The position numbers were made by a program, and so were the translations under genes. From assembly GCF_014284155.1 (NCBI RefSeq), contig NZ_JACOFZ010000005.1, forward strand, positions 124,001-188,000: 64,000 bases of DNA, read 5' to 3'. The stretch is from Affinundibacterium nitidum. Lineage in GTDB: Bacteria; Pseudomonadota; Gammaproteobacteria; Burkholderiales; Burkholderiaceae_D. The notes beneath the pieces are model-generated. The model had not been told where the DNA came from and did no database searches. It saw nothing but the letters and a program-made list of their open reading frames with translations. This document shows, in pieces, positions 17,775 to 26,712 of this stretch. Numbering within the stretch: the stretch's first letter is position 1; each line of letters opens with the position of its first letter.

Positions 17775-19301
17775 ATGAAAAACAGAGTCTTACTGATTAA
17801 CCCGCCGCATACGGCGATCGGTAGCCGTATCCCGCGTGAGCATTTGCCACCATTGGGCTTGCTGAGCATAGCTGGCCCTATGATTGATGCAGGGTTCCAG
17901 CTCGATTTGCTCGATGCCGAATTTGGCCCGATGAACCTGTTCGAGGTCGTCAAAGAGGCTCGTAACCGTCGGCCTGATTGGATTCTGATCGGGCATTCCG
18001 GTTCTTCGTCGGTGCACGCCACAGTCATGATTTTGTGCGGCATGCTGAAATTTACTTTGCCTGAGGTCAGTATCGTCTATGGTGGTGTTCATCCTAGTTA
18101 TCACTACGATGAGATTTTGAAAGAAACAGAATCAATTGATGTCATCGTCCGTGGCGAAGGAGAACGCACTGCTACGCAATTACTACTAGCGTTGCAGTGC
18201 GGGGGCGACCTCACGGAGATCAAAGGTATCGCATTTCGGCAAGGTGCCGAGGTGTATGCGAGTGAACCCGCAGAGATGATAGAGAAACTCGACGACTATC
18301 GCGTTGCTTGGGAATTGATAGACCACCGTCGTTATTCGTATTGGGGCGGCAAGCGCGCAGTGGTCGCGCAATTTTCACGCGGCTGCCCACATCTGTGCAG
18401 CTACTGCGGACAGCGTGGTTTTTGGAGCCAGTGGCGACATCGCGATCCCGTTCGATTTGCGCGTGAGCTTGCGAATCTGCATCGTGAACATGGTGTGGAA
18501 TTGATCAATTTTGCCGATGAACTACCAACGGGTTCACGCAAGGCATGGAAAGCTTTTCTCGAAGCCTTGATCGCCGAAAATGTGCCTTTGATCTTGGTCG
18601 GCTCCACCCGCGCCAGCGATATCGTACGCGATGCCGATATTCTTCACTTATATAAAAAGGCCGGTGTGATCCGCTTCCTGCTGGGAATTGAAAGTTATAG
18701 CGAAGCCACGCTCAAACGCATCAAGAAGGGCGGTAGTATCAGCGAAGATCAGCAGGCGATTCAACTGATGAGAAAGCATGGCATTGTCTCGATGGCGACC
18801 TACGTCGTTGGATTTGAGGAAGAGACTGATCTCGATTATTGGCGTTCATTGCGCCATTTACTGCGTTACGATCCGGATCAAATTCAGATGCTATACGTCA
18901 CGCCTCATCGCTGGACGCCCTACTATCCAACCGTGATGCAACGCACAGTGATCCAAACAGATACACGCAAATGGGACTACAAGCACCAAGTCTTGGCAAC
19001 CCAAAAAGTGCCAGCGTGGCGTGTCTTCCTGTGGGTGAAGAGTATCGAAGTCATCATGCAATTACGACCGAAAGCCATTTTCCGAAATTTGTTTGTAAGA
19101 GATTCAGACGTTGGCTATGCCATGCGTTGGTACACCCGTATTGGTAGGCGTGTGTGGTTTCATGAAGTCTTTCATTTTTTGTTCAAAGGCCGTCGTCAAA
19201 AACGGGGGCCTAGTCTTGAAGCTTTTTTAGGAAACTCACTCGAGCAGAGGGAATATAGTATGCAGAAACGCAAGCATATAACAATCAAAACAGCTTCATG
19301 A
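17775..19301 (+). CDS. BchE-like cobalamin-binding radical SAM protein
   Basis: A 508-aa protein with an N-terminal B12-binding-like domain (residues 1-165: VLLINPPHTAIGS, HLPPLGLLSIAG, IVYGGVHPSYHYDEIL, IVRGEGERTATQLL) and a radical SAM core with the 4Fe-4S motif CPHLCSYCG (C-x3-C-x2-C, about 203-211). The segments FSRGCPHLCSYCGQRGFW, WRHRDP, VRDADILHLYKKAG and YVTPHRWTP closely recall BchE, the anaerobic Mg-protoporphyrin monomethyl ester cyclase, which forms the fifth ring of bacteriochlorophyll. No other bch, puf or crt gene is nearby, so the true substrate is uncertain. Its stop codon overlaps that of nasA on the other strand. The call to the B12/radical SAM class is secure; BchE function is an inference. 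Confidence 0.82.
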   Translation: MKNRVLLINPPHTAIGSRIPREHLPPLGLLSIAGPMIDAGFQLDLLDAEFGPMNLFEVVKEARNRRPDWILIGHSGSSSVHATVMILCGMLKFTLPEVSIVYGGVHPSYHYDEILKETESIDVIVRGEGERTATQLLLALQCGGDLTEIKGIAFRQGAEVYASEPAEMIEKLDDYRVAWELIDHRRYSYWGGKRAVVAQFSRGCPHLCSYCGQRGFWSQWRHRDPVRFARELANLHREHGVELINFADELPTGSRKAWKAFLEALIAENVPLILVGSTRASDIVRDADILHLYKKAGVIRFLLGIESYSEATLKRIKKGGSISEDQQAIQLMRKHGIVSMATYVVGFEEETDLDYWRSLRHLLRYDPDQIQMLYVTPHRWTPYYPTVMQRTVIQTDTRKWDYKHQVLATQKVPAWRVFLWVKSIEVIMQLRPKAIFRNLFVRDSDVGYAMRWYTRIGRRVWFHEVFHFLFKGRRQKRGPSLEAFLGNSLEQREYSMQKRKHITIKTAS

Positions 19302-22103
19302 GGCTAAAGGTGTTTGTTGTATGAGTTTTCTGACCTCCGGCAGGCATGAGCCGCAGTTTGTGCCGCATGCGAGCTGATTCTGCAACAGTTTTAGTTTATC
19401 GGATGGAGCGAGGGCGATTGCTATTTGACTTCGATTTAATAACGCATCTTGAATTTTTTCACGTGACACGTTCATGCAGCTGCAGACGATGGTACTTGCA
19501 GGAGACTTCAGGTTGCCTAATGAAGCATTTTTTTGCAGTAGCGCTGCACTTTGGATAATAGGTTCTTTCGTATGCAATAAAGGGCTCAACCAAGATTCAG
19601 CACTGATGTCTCCTGTGAGTGCATAGCTACGAATGGTACGAGTATTATGATTTTGTTGTAGTCGAATGTGGCGTGATGCTGAACGAGCTTTATCTTCATA
19701 TCGTAGATTGTCACTGCTATCGATTTGTAGGAGCTGTAATAATGCCTGAAAACGGTCTGCGTTAATGGTTTCGGTATGCGCGCCACGAAAGACAATCCCT
19801 GCATCCTCACCACGTCCAAAGAGGGTGCAACTCGCGTAAGAAAAATCTGAATAAAATTGGCGTAAGTTCTGCTGAACCTCAAGCAGCTCTTCTTCACTAA
19901 TCCACGTCACTGCCAGGAAACGCCATGCTAAATCGATCTTATTGATCTTCACATGGGCCAGTTTCAATTCCGGTTGTTTAGAACTTGGATCGAAAGCACT
20001 GGTGGTGAGTGCGTTGACACCCAGATGCTCAGAACTCATCTGATCTTGATTCAGATGATGGCCACCAGTAAATTCTTGACCCCAATGCATAGGGATGAAA
20101 ACCTGACCCGAGTGTAGGCTATCACTTTGATTCGCAGGCAAGATGATCTTTCCTCTTGCATTGCTAATCTCTATTAAGTCACCCTCCGTAATAAAACGTG
20201 CTTGCATATCGCTAGCGGCGAGTTGAACTGAAGGCTCTGGTGCATGTGCAAATAGTTGAGCAACGGTTCCTGTGCGACTCATGCCATGCCATTGATCGCG
20301 TAGACGTCCAGTATTTAGCAAAAACGGATAGCGTGCGGATACTTTTTCACTTGGCGCAATATATGCGGTCGGTATGAACTTTGCGCGGCCATTCTCGGTA
20401 GCAAATTGAGCGGTAGTGTAAAGGCGGGTAGCGCCCTTTTGTGCGCCAAAGGGATAAGGCCATTGTTGCGGGCCCTGTTCATCTAAGATGCCATAGGAAA
20501 GTCCGGTAATGTCGAGGTCTCTACCGGCAGTACTTTGGCGATGTTCATTCCAGATTTCTTCACTGTCAGCATAGTCGAAATACGGTTTGTCTCGATGGAG
20601 TTTTCTTGCGAGTTTGAGCGCAACGGCCTTCGCAATTTCCCAGTCTGGTTTCGCTTGCGCAAAGGGAGATAAAGCCGCTCTTACACGAGAAATACGTCGT
20701 TCGGAGTTAGTCACCGTGCCCGACTTTTCTCCCCAGCTTGCTGCTGGGAAAACGACATCTGCATAGGCCATCGTTGCTGTTCCGCGATAGGCTTCTTGTA
20801 CGATAACCAGCTCTGCGCGTTCTAAAGCTTCCCTGATCAAATGTTGGTCAGGCATCGACTGAGCTGGATTGGTGCATACAATCCAGAGGATCTTAATTTC
20901 GCCTTGGCGTGCTGCGTTAAACATTTCGACCGCTGTTTTTCCTGCAGTCGATGGTAGTTCGTCTACCCCCCAAAGTTCCGCAACTTCAGCCCGATGCTGT
21001 GCGTTATTTAAATCACGATGGGCCGATAGTAAGTTCGCCATGCCTCCTGTCTCCCGCCCACCCATCGCATTGGGTTGGCCAGTGAGAGAAAACGGACCTG
21101 CTCCTTCACGACCTATATGGCCCGTTGCTAGATGTAAATTAATTAGGGCACTATTTTTTGCCGTGCCCGCGGTCGATTGATTTAAGCCCTGACAATACAA
21201 AGATAGACTCGCATTGGAGGTAGCAAACCAACGGGTGGCTTCTAGCAAATCTTGTTCTCGAATGCCACAGGTCTTTGCCACCATACTGGGCGTAAAATCG
21301 CGAACGAGGTCTTTGAGTTCTGTGAATCCATCGGTGTGTGACCGAATGAATTCTTGATCTAGCCATCCCTCCCACAAACAGAGATAGAGCATGCCATTAA
21401 ATAGGGCAACATCTGTCCCAGGTTGTATCGCCAGATGGAGATCAGCTTCTTGCGCAGTATCAGTGCGCCGTGGATCGACAACAATCACCTTGAGTTGTGG
21501 TCTGTTCCTACGCGCTTCTTCGATGCGACGATATAGAATTGGATGCGCATAGGCGGTATTCGAGCCTGCAATCAGGATCACTTCTGCTTGGTCGATATCT
21601 TCGTAACAGCATGGTGGCGCATCAGCACCGAGACTTTGTCTGTAAGCGGCCACCGCGCTCGACATGCATAGTCGGGAGTTGCTGTCGATGTTATTGGTGC
21701 CAATTAAACCTTTCGCTAGCTTGTTGAAGAGATAGTAATCTTCAGTAAGTAGTTGGCCTGATACGTACAAACCAATACTGTCAGGGCCGTGTTCTTGTAT
21801 GCATTGTGCTAGTCGTTCACTCACAAACTCGAAACAACTTTCCCAATCAGACTCGCGCAATGCGTCTGCACGATTTTCTCGCATATGTGGTGCTAATACG
21901 CGGGCCTGTTGCTGCAAAATCCTTTTTGCACTTAAGTGCAAGCTGCTACCTTTACTACATAACTTCCCGAAATTGGCTGGATGCTCTGGATCACCACGCA
22001 CACCGGTAATCTCTAAATCGTTGTGTTCGATAATAACGCCACAACCGACGCCGCAGTAGCAACAGGTTGATTTCGTTTCTTGGGTAGTAGGATGCATGCC
22101 CAT
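19296..22103 (-). CDS. nasA: Assimilatory nitrate reductase, catalytic subunit
   Basis: Reduces nitrate to nitrite in the cytoplasm using a molybdopterin guanine dinucleotide cofactor. The 935-aa sequence begins with a 4Fe-4S site (CCYCGVGCG...CSKG, residues about 14-50), followed by molybdopterin oxidoreductase blocks (SNSRLCMSSAVAAYRQSLGA, QPNAMGGRETGGMANLLSAH, PAASWGEKSGTVTNSERRIS) and a dinucleotide-binding domain (NTGRLRDQWHGMSRTG). The C-terminus carries a BFD-like [2Fe-2S] domain (CSCMNVS...CGTNCGSC), as in Klebsiella-type NasA, probably for electron entry. It is last in the nitrate operon, 14 bp after nirD; no separate NasC-type reductase is in the window. Confidence 0.96.
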   Translation of the reverse strand: MGMHPTTQETKSTCCYCGVGCGVIIEHNDLEITGVRGDPEHPANFGKLCSKGSSLHLSAKRILQQQARVLAPHMRENRADALRESDWESCFEFVSERLAQCIQEHGPDSIGLYVSGQLLTEDYYLFNKLAKGLIGTNNIDSNSRLCMSSAVAAYRQSLGADAPPCCYEDIDQAEVILIAGSNTAYAHPILYRRIEEARRNRPQLKVIVVDPRRTDTAQEADLHLAIQPGTDVALFNGMLYLCLWEGWLDQEFIRSHTDGFTELKDLVRDFTPSMVAKTCGIREQDLLEATRWFATSNASLSLYCQGLNQSTAGTAKNSALINLHLATGHIGREGAGPFSLTGQPNAMGGRETGGMANLLSAHRDLNNAQHRAEVAELWGVDELPSTAGKTAVEMFNAARQGEIKILWIVCTNPAQSMPDQHLIREALERAELVIVQEAYRGTATMAYADVVFPAASWGEKSGTVTNSERRISRVRAALSPFAQAKPDWEIAKAVALKLARKLHRDKPYFDYADSEEIWNEHRQSTAGRDLDITGLSYGILDEQGPQQWPYPFGAQKGATRLYTTAQFATENGRAKFIPTAYIAPSEKVSARYPFLLNTGRLRDQWHGMSRTGTVAQLFAHAPEPSVQLAASDMQARFITEGDLIEISNARGKIILPANQSDSLHSGQVFIPMHWGQEFTGGHHLNQDQMSSEHLGVNALTTSAFDPSSKQPELKLAHVKINKIDLAWRFLAVTWISEEELLEVQQNLRQFYSDFSYASCTLFGRGEDAGIVFRGAHTETINADRFQALLQLLQIDSSDNLRYEDKARSASRHIRLQQNHNTRTIRSYALTGDISAESWLSPLLHTKEPIIQSAALLQKNASLGNLKSPASTIVCSCMNVSREKIQDALLNRSQIAIALAPSDKLKLLQNQLACGTNCGSCLPEVRKLIQQTPLAS

Positions 22104-22117
22104 ATTCTTTCTTGAGT

Positions 22118-22462
22118 TCAGGGCTCGATCGCTAAGCTTCGAATTTCATCACTATGTAGGAATATTTGTCCACCATCGAGATGAACTTGGAACGTTTGGC
22201 TGCAACCCACGTCAGGCGCGGTGGCGCAGCCATTTTGCAATTCGATATTCCAGTTATGCAAAGGGCAAGCGACTTTATCTCCGAACACAATGCCTTGTGA
22301 TAGAGGCCCACCCTTGTGCGGGCACTTGTCAAGGATAGCAAAGACTTTGTCTTGGCTGGTACGAAAGATGGCGATATCAGCACCAGTGGGACGTGTGAAA
22401 ACACGGGCACCGAGCACAGGGATGTCACTAACGTAACAGATTTTTTGCCATGAGGTAGACAT
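22118..22462 (-). CDS. nirD: Nitrite reductase (NADH) small subunit
   Basis: NirD is the Rieske-like small subunit paired with NirB in assimilatory reduction of nitrite to ammonium. The 114-aa protein has the Rieske fold (GARVFTRPTGADIAIFRT, KCPHKGGPLSQG, VACPLHNWNIEL). Two Cys-x-His pairs (CPH, CPLH) remain, which would allow a [2Fe-2S] centre, whereas many NirD proteins have lost them. AGGAGAG gives a strong ribosome site. It lies 32 bp after nirB and 14 bp before nasA. Confidence 0.94.
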   Translation of the reverse strand: MSTSWQKICYVSDIPVLGARVFTRPTGADIAIFRTSQDKVFAILDKCPHKGGPLSQGIVFGDKVACPLHNWNIELQNGCATAPDVGCSQTFQVHLDGGQIFLHSDEIRSLAIEP

Positions 22463-22494
22463 GCTGATCTCTCCTAAATATCGAGTGGATGCGA

Positions 22495-24924
22495 TTACGA
22501 TGAAATACTTTCAAATTGACGCAGATCGACGTGCGCTTTTTCAGGTTCATGCCAAGGATCTGCTTCACCGTCGAGCGAAAACAATAAGCGCTGATAGAGT
22601 TCTTGCCGTCGCTCAGCATCTTCGATCATGGTTTTTTTGATGTAATCCATGCCAACTCGCGCCAAGTAGTGAACTGTGCGCTCTAGATACCATCCCTCTT
22701 CGCGATATAACTGCAAAAAGGCGCCCGCGTATTGCATCACTTCCTCATGGGTTTTGAGTTTGACTAAGAATTGAGCGACTTCAGTTTTGATGCCACCATT
22801 ACCTCCAATATAGATTTCCCATCCTGAGTCGACCCCGATAACACCCACGTCTTTAATGCCGGCTTCAGCACAATTACGTGGGCAGCCAGACACCGCGAGT
22901 TTCACTTTGTGTGGTGCATACATGCGTGCTAAGGCGCGTTCGAGTTGTTGCCCCATCAGCGTGGAATTCTGTGTGCCGAAGCGGCACCACTCGCTACCGA
23001 CGCAGGTTTTTACTGTGCGCAGACCTTTGGCATAAGCAAGTCCAGAGGGCATGCCTAGCTCTTGCCAGACGTTTCGCAAATCCTCTTTCTTTACCCCCAG
23101 CAGATCGATCCTTTGTCCGCCAGTGACTTTTACCGTTGGGATTTGGTATTTGTCGACCACGTCAGCGATACGCCTCAATTCAGAGGCGTTAGTCTCACCG
23201 CCCCACATCCGAGGAATCACAGAATAAGTGCCGTTCTTTTGGATATTGGCATGCGCTCGTTCGTTAATGAACCGCGATTGCGGATCGTCGATCGCCTCTT
23301 TCGGCCAAGTTGAAATCAGATAGTAGTTCAATGCTGGACGACAACTGGCGCAACCGTTAGGGCTTTTCCAGTCCATACTTTTCTGCACGTCAGCGATAGT
23401 CAGCAAATGCTGCTGACGAATCGCTTCGCGCACCACGCTGTGCGAATGTTCAGTGCAAGCGCACATCGCTTTTGCCTTCGGTGTGGCGGAGTAGTCGCCA
23501 CCGGCAGTGAACATCAGAATCTGTTCGACCAATCCTGTGCAGGAACCGCAAGACGCCGATGCTTTGGTATGCTTGCGCACGTCTTCGATGGTAAATAAGC
23601 CTTTGTCTTTAATGGCTTTGACAATCGTACCCTTGCAGACGCCATTGCAACCACACACTTCCGCGTTGTCTGGCATAGCGGCAGCTTTGGTATGACCTTC
23701 ATGGCCCACATCGCCGGTATTCGATTCGCCAAACATTAAAGAATCACGGATCTCTGCAATGTTTTTTCCCTCGCGTAGTAACTTGAAATACCAGCTACCA
23801 TCGACGGTATCGCCATATAAGCAAGCGCCAATGAGTTTGTCGTCCTGAATGACGAGTTTCTTGTAAACGCCACCGATCGGGTCGGACAAGATAATCTCTT
23901 CAGTATTCTTGCCACCTGTGAAGTCGCCTGCGGAGAAGAGGTCGATCCCTGTGACTTTCAGTTTAGTCGAAGTTAAAGAACCCTGATAGCGACCAATACC
24001 GAAGTTCGCCAAATGGTTAGCGCACACCTTGGCCATTTCAAAAAGGGGGGCAACTAAGCCATACACCGTACCGCGATGATTGACGCATTCACCGACAGCA
24101 TAGACACGAGGGTCGTAAGTTTGCATGGTGTCGTTGACCACGATGCCACGATTACAATACAGGCCAGCGGACTCGGCCAGACTCGTATTGGGACGTATCC
24201 CGACCGCCATCACCACCAGTTGTGCTGGAATTTCGAGACCATCACTAAAGCGGATAGCGCACACTTGTCCTTGATCGTCGCCCAGTAAGGCTTCGGTGTT
24301 TTTCTCAAGTAAAAATTGCAGGCCACGTTCCTCGAGCGATTTCTGCAACATCTTGGCTGCGGTCTGATCGAGTTGTCTATCCATCAGCCACGCGGGTAAA
24401 TGGACGACAGAGACATCCATTCCACGGAGTTTAAGGCCATTGGCCGCTTCTAAGCCGAGCAAGCCACCTCCGATGACGACCGCGTGTTTATGTTGACTCG
24501 CCGCGGCGATCATTTGTTCGGTATCGTGAATATCGCGATAAGCAATGACACCTTTTAAGTCTTTGCCTGGTACTGGCAACATGAAGGGACTAGAGCCGGT
24601 CGCGATTAGGAGCCGATCGTAATGCGCTCGCGTACCATCTTCTGCTGTGACGAGCCGATTGACTCTATCGATGCTGACAATTTTCTTACCGAGATGCAGC
24701 GTGATGTGATTGTCGCTATACCATTCAAGCTCATTGAGCATGATGTCTTTTATTGTTTGCTCGCCTGCGAGTACCGGTGACAACAGAATACGGTTGTAGT
24801 TCGGATAGGGCTCAGCGCCGAACACCGTAATATCATAGAGTTCTGGCGCGATCTTCAATAACTCTTCCAGCGTACGAACACCCGCCATACCGTTGCCAAT
24901 CATGACCAGCTTCATTTTTTTCAT
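22495..24924 (-). CDS. nirB: Nitrite reductase (NADH) large subunit
   Basis: Catalyses six-electron reduction of nitrite to ammonium with NAD(P)H, FAD, [4Fe-4S] and sirohaem. About 809 aa: FAD/NAD domains first (KLVMIGNGMAGVRTLEELL, AVVIGGGLLGLEAANGL), then two BFD-like [2Fe-2S] segments (CGCNGVCKG...CGSC and CAC...CASC, about 415-530), and a sirohaem/4Fe-4S C-terminal half with TCVGSEWCRFG and SGCPRNCAEA supplying the four cluster cysteines. The open frame starts at 25047, but that overlaps nrtD; the ATG at 24924 (MKKMKLVMIGNG) has GGAG 7 nt ahead and fits the family. It is separated from nrtD by 16 bp. Confidence 0.96.
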   Translation of the reverse strand: MKKMKLVMIGNGMAGVRTLEELLKIAPELYDITVFGAEPYPNYNRILLSPVLAGEQTIKDIMLNELEWYSDNHITLHLGKKIVSIDRVNRLVTAEDGTRAHYDRLLIATGSSPFMLPVPGKDLKGVIAYRDIHDTEQMIAAASQHKHAVVIGGGLLGLEAANGLKLRGMDVSVVHLPAWLMDRQLDQTAAKMLQKSLEERGLQFLLEKNTEALLGDDQGQVCAIRFSDGLEIPAQLVVMAVGIRPNTSLAESAGLYCNRGIVVNDTMQTYDPRVYAVGECVNHRGTVYGLVAPLFEMAKVCANHLANFGIGRYQGSLTSTKLKVTGIDLFSAGDFTGGKNTEEIILSDPIGGVYKKLVIQDDKLIGACLYGDTVDGSWYFKLLREGKNIAEIRDSLMFGESNTGDVGHEGHTKAAAMPDNAEVCGCNGVCKGTIVKAIKDKGLFTIEDVRKHTKASASCGSCTGLVEQILMFTAGGDYSATPKAKAMCACTEHSHSVVREAIRQQHLLTIADVQKSMDWKSPNGCASCRPALNYYLISTWPKEAIDDPQSRFINERAHANIQKNGTYSVIPRMWGGETNASELRRIADVVDKYQIPTVKVTGGQRIDLLGVKKEDLRNVWQELGMPSGLAYAKGLRTVKTCVGSEWCRFGTQNSTLMGQQLERALARMYAPHKVKLAVSGCPRNCAEAGIKDVGVIGVDSGWEIYIGGNGGIKTEVAQFLVKLKTHEEVMQYAGAFLQLYREEGWYLERTVHYLARVGMDYIKKTMIEDAERRQELYQRLLFSLDGEADPWHEPEKAHVDLRQFESISS

Positions 24925-24940
24925 TTTCAACTCCAAAACT

Positions 24941-25756
24941 TTAGGCAGCGTCTTTGGTAGGATGCGATTGGCGGTGATAGAGGAACTCCAAAACCTGAGC
25001 TCGGTATTGGATGTAGTCATGATCATGAGCGAGTGCAACGCGATCACGAGGTCGTGGTAAGCTGACCGTCAAAACTTCGCCGATAGTGGCAGCAGGGCCA
25101 TTGGTGAGCATCACGATTTTGTCGGATAACAAAACAGCTTCATCCACATCATGGGTGACCATCACTACCGTTGATTCGGTTTGGGCGACGATCTTCATCA
25201 ACTCATCTTGTAAGTGCGCACGAGTGAGTGCGTCGAGTGCGCCAAAAGGCTCGTCCATCAGCAATACTTTGGGTTCAATCGCCAACGCCCGCGCGATGCC
25301 GACCCGTTGTTTCATGCCACCTGAAATCTCGTGTGGGCGTTTCTTCTCTGCCGCGCTTAAACCGACTAAGGCCAAGGCGCGGTGGGTACGATCAACTAAT
25401 TTGCTCACACGCTCAGCGCGGCCAAATACACGTTCCACTGCAAGATAGATATTTTCAAAACAGGTGAGCCAAGGCAGGAGCGAATGGTTTTGAAAAACGA
25501 CGCCGCGTTCCGGAGAGGGGCCAGAGATTTCTCGATTTGCACAAATCAAATTACCGCAGCTCGCCCGAGTGAGTCCAGCAAGCAAGTTCAAGAGTGTCGA
25601 TTTGCCGCAACCTGAATGGCCAATCAAGGTAATGAATTCGCCTTTTGCGATCGTTAAATTGATATCGCTTAAGGCATGGAAGCTGCCATGTTTGGTATTG
25701 AACACCATATCAACGTGTTGGACTTCGATATACTTTTTGTGGCTAGTGTTATCCAT
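24941..25756 (-). CDS. nrtD: Nitrate ABC transporter, ATP-binding protein
   Basis: ATPase of a nitrate/nitrite importer, on the cytoplasmic face of the membrane. About 271 aa with Walker A GHSGCGKSTLLNLLAG, Q-loop VVFQNHSLLPWL (the SLLPWLT wording is typical of the nitrate/sulfonate/taurine class), signature EISGGMKQRVGIARAL, Walker B VLLMDEPFGALD and switch His VMVTHDVDEA. The ATG at 25756 (MDNTSHKKYI) has AGAGGA upstream; an earlier in-frame GTG at 25777 is less likely. Unlike cyanobacterial NrtC there is no fused substrate-binding domain. Confidence 0.94.
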   Translation of the reverse strand: MDNTSHKKYIEVQHVDMVFNTKHGSFHALSDINLTIAKGEFITLIGHSGCGKSTLLNLLAGLTRASCGNLICANREISGPSPERGVVFQNHSLLPWLTCFENIYLAVERVFGRAERVSKLVDRTHRALALVGLSAAEKKRPHEISGGMKQRVGIARALAIEPKVLLMDEPFGALDALTRAHLQDELMKIVAQTESTVVMVTHDVDEAVLLSDKIVMLTNGPAATIGEVLTVSLPRPRDRVALAHDHDYIQYRAQVLEFLYHRQSHPTKDAA

Positions 25757-25783
25757 CCTATTTTCCTCTGTCTTCACTCGATC

Positions 25784-26704
25784 TCAGTTACTGTCGTAGG
25801 TAAAAGCGCGTGCGGCGGCGACCAAAATTTGTTCGAGTACGAGCCCGACTAAACCAATGACAACGATGGCGATGATGATGTGCGGAACATTTAAGTTATT
25901 CCATTCATCCCATACCCAGAAGCCGATACCTACCCCACCAGTCAGCATTTCAGCGGCAACGATAACCAACCATGCTGTGCCTATTGCTAGACGAACACCA
26001 GTCAACATGTAAGGTAAGACGCTGGGGAATAGGATGCTGGTAAAGATTTTCCATTCCGACAAATCTAGTACGCGGGCGACGTTTAAGTAGTCTTGCGGCA
26101 CCCGTTGTACTCCGATTGACGTGTTGATGATCATGGGCCAGATCGAGCAAATAAAGATTGACCAAATCGCAGCGGGATGCGCCGCTTTAAATACTAAGAG
26201 ACCGATCGGCAGCCAAGCTAAGGGTGAGACAGGCTTGAGCAAACTAATGATAGGATTAAACATGCCTGCCAGAAAACGGAAGCGTCCTATCATAAAGCCC
26301 AGAGGAATGCCGATGACAGCGGCCAAACCGAAACCCAGCGCCACCCTTTTCAACGATGCATAAATGTTCCAGCCTATGCCTTGATCGTTCGGACCATTTT
26401 GGTAGAACGGATCAGCAAAGACCTTCAGCGCTTCATGATAAGTGGCGGTCGGTGTCGGCAATGCGCTGTTCTTTTCAGCGATGATGGACCAGATCAATAC
26501 CAAGAGTGCTAGCCCTAGCACTTGAGGTAATAAATACAGTCCAATGTCGGCAAGTTTGTTTAGCCATAGACGAGGAGGTTTCACTCTATGCTTTTCCTCA
26601 TTTGGCATGGCGACACTTGCAGCGGAAGTCAGATTCGTATGCTGGCTTCTGTCCTTTGCTTCAGGTAATCCATTCACGCTTAGCTTACTTACTGTCGCAG
26701 TCAT
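25784..26704 (-). CDS. nrtB: Nitrate ABC transporter, permease
   Basis: Inner-membrane channel subunit of the nitrate importer; about 306 aa from the ATG at 26704 (MTATVSKLSV). After a polar N-terminal tail of about 65 residues, the helices begin at LYLLPQVLGLALLVLIWSII. The EAA-type coupling segment that contacts NrtD is visible as LNVARVLDLSEWKIFTSILF, followed by PSVLPYMLTGVRLAIGTAWL. The frame continues to 26767, but that would overlap nrtA. It lies 8 bp after nrtA and 27 bp before nrtD. The ribosome site is weak, consistent with translational coupling to nrtA. Confidence 0.94.
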   Translation of the reverse strand: MTATVSKLSVNGLPEAKDRSQHTNLTSAASVAMPNEEKHRVKPPRLWLNKLADIGLYLLPQVLGLALLVLIWSIIAEKNSALPTPTATYHEALKVFADPFYQNGPNDQGIGWNIYASLKRVALGFGLAAVIGIPLGFMIGRFRFLAGMFNPIISLLKPVSPLAWLPIGLLVFKAAHPAAIWSIFICSIWPMIINTSIGVQRVPQDYLNVARVLDLSEWKIFTSILFPSVLPYMLTGVRLAIGTAWLVIVAAEMLTGGVGIGFWVWDEWNNLNVPHIIIAIVVIGLVGLVLEQILVAAARAFTYDSN

Positions 26705-26712
26705 GACCGTTC

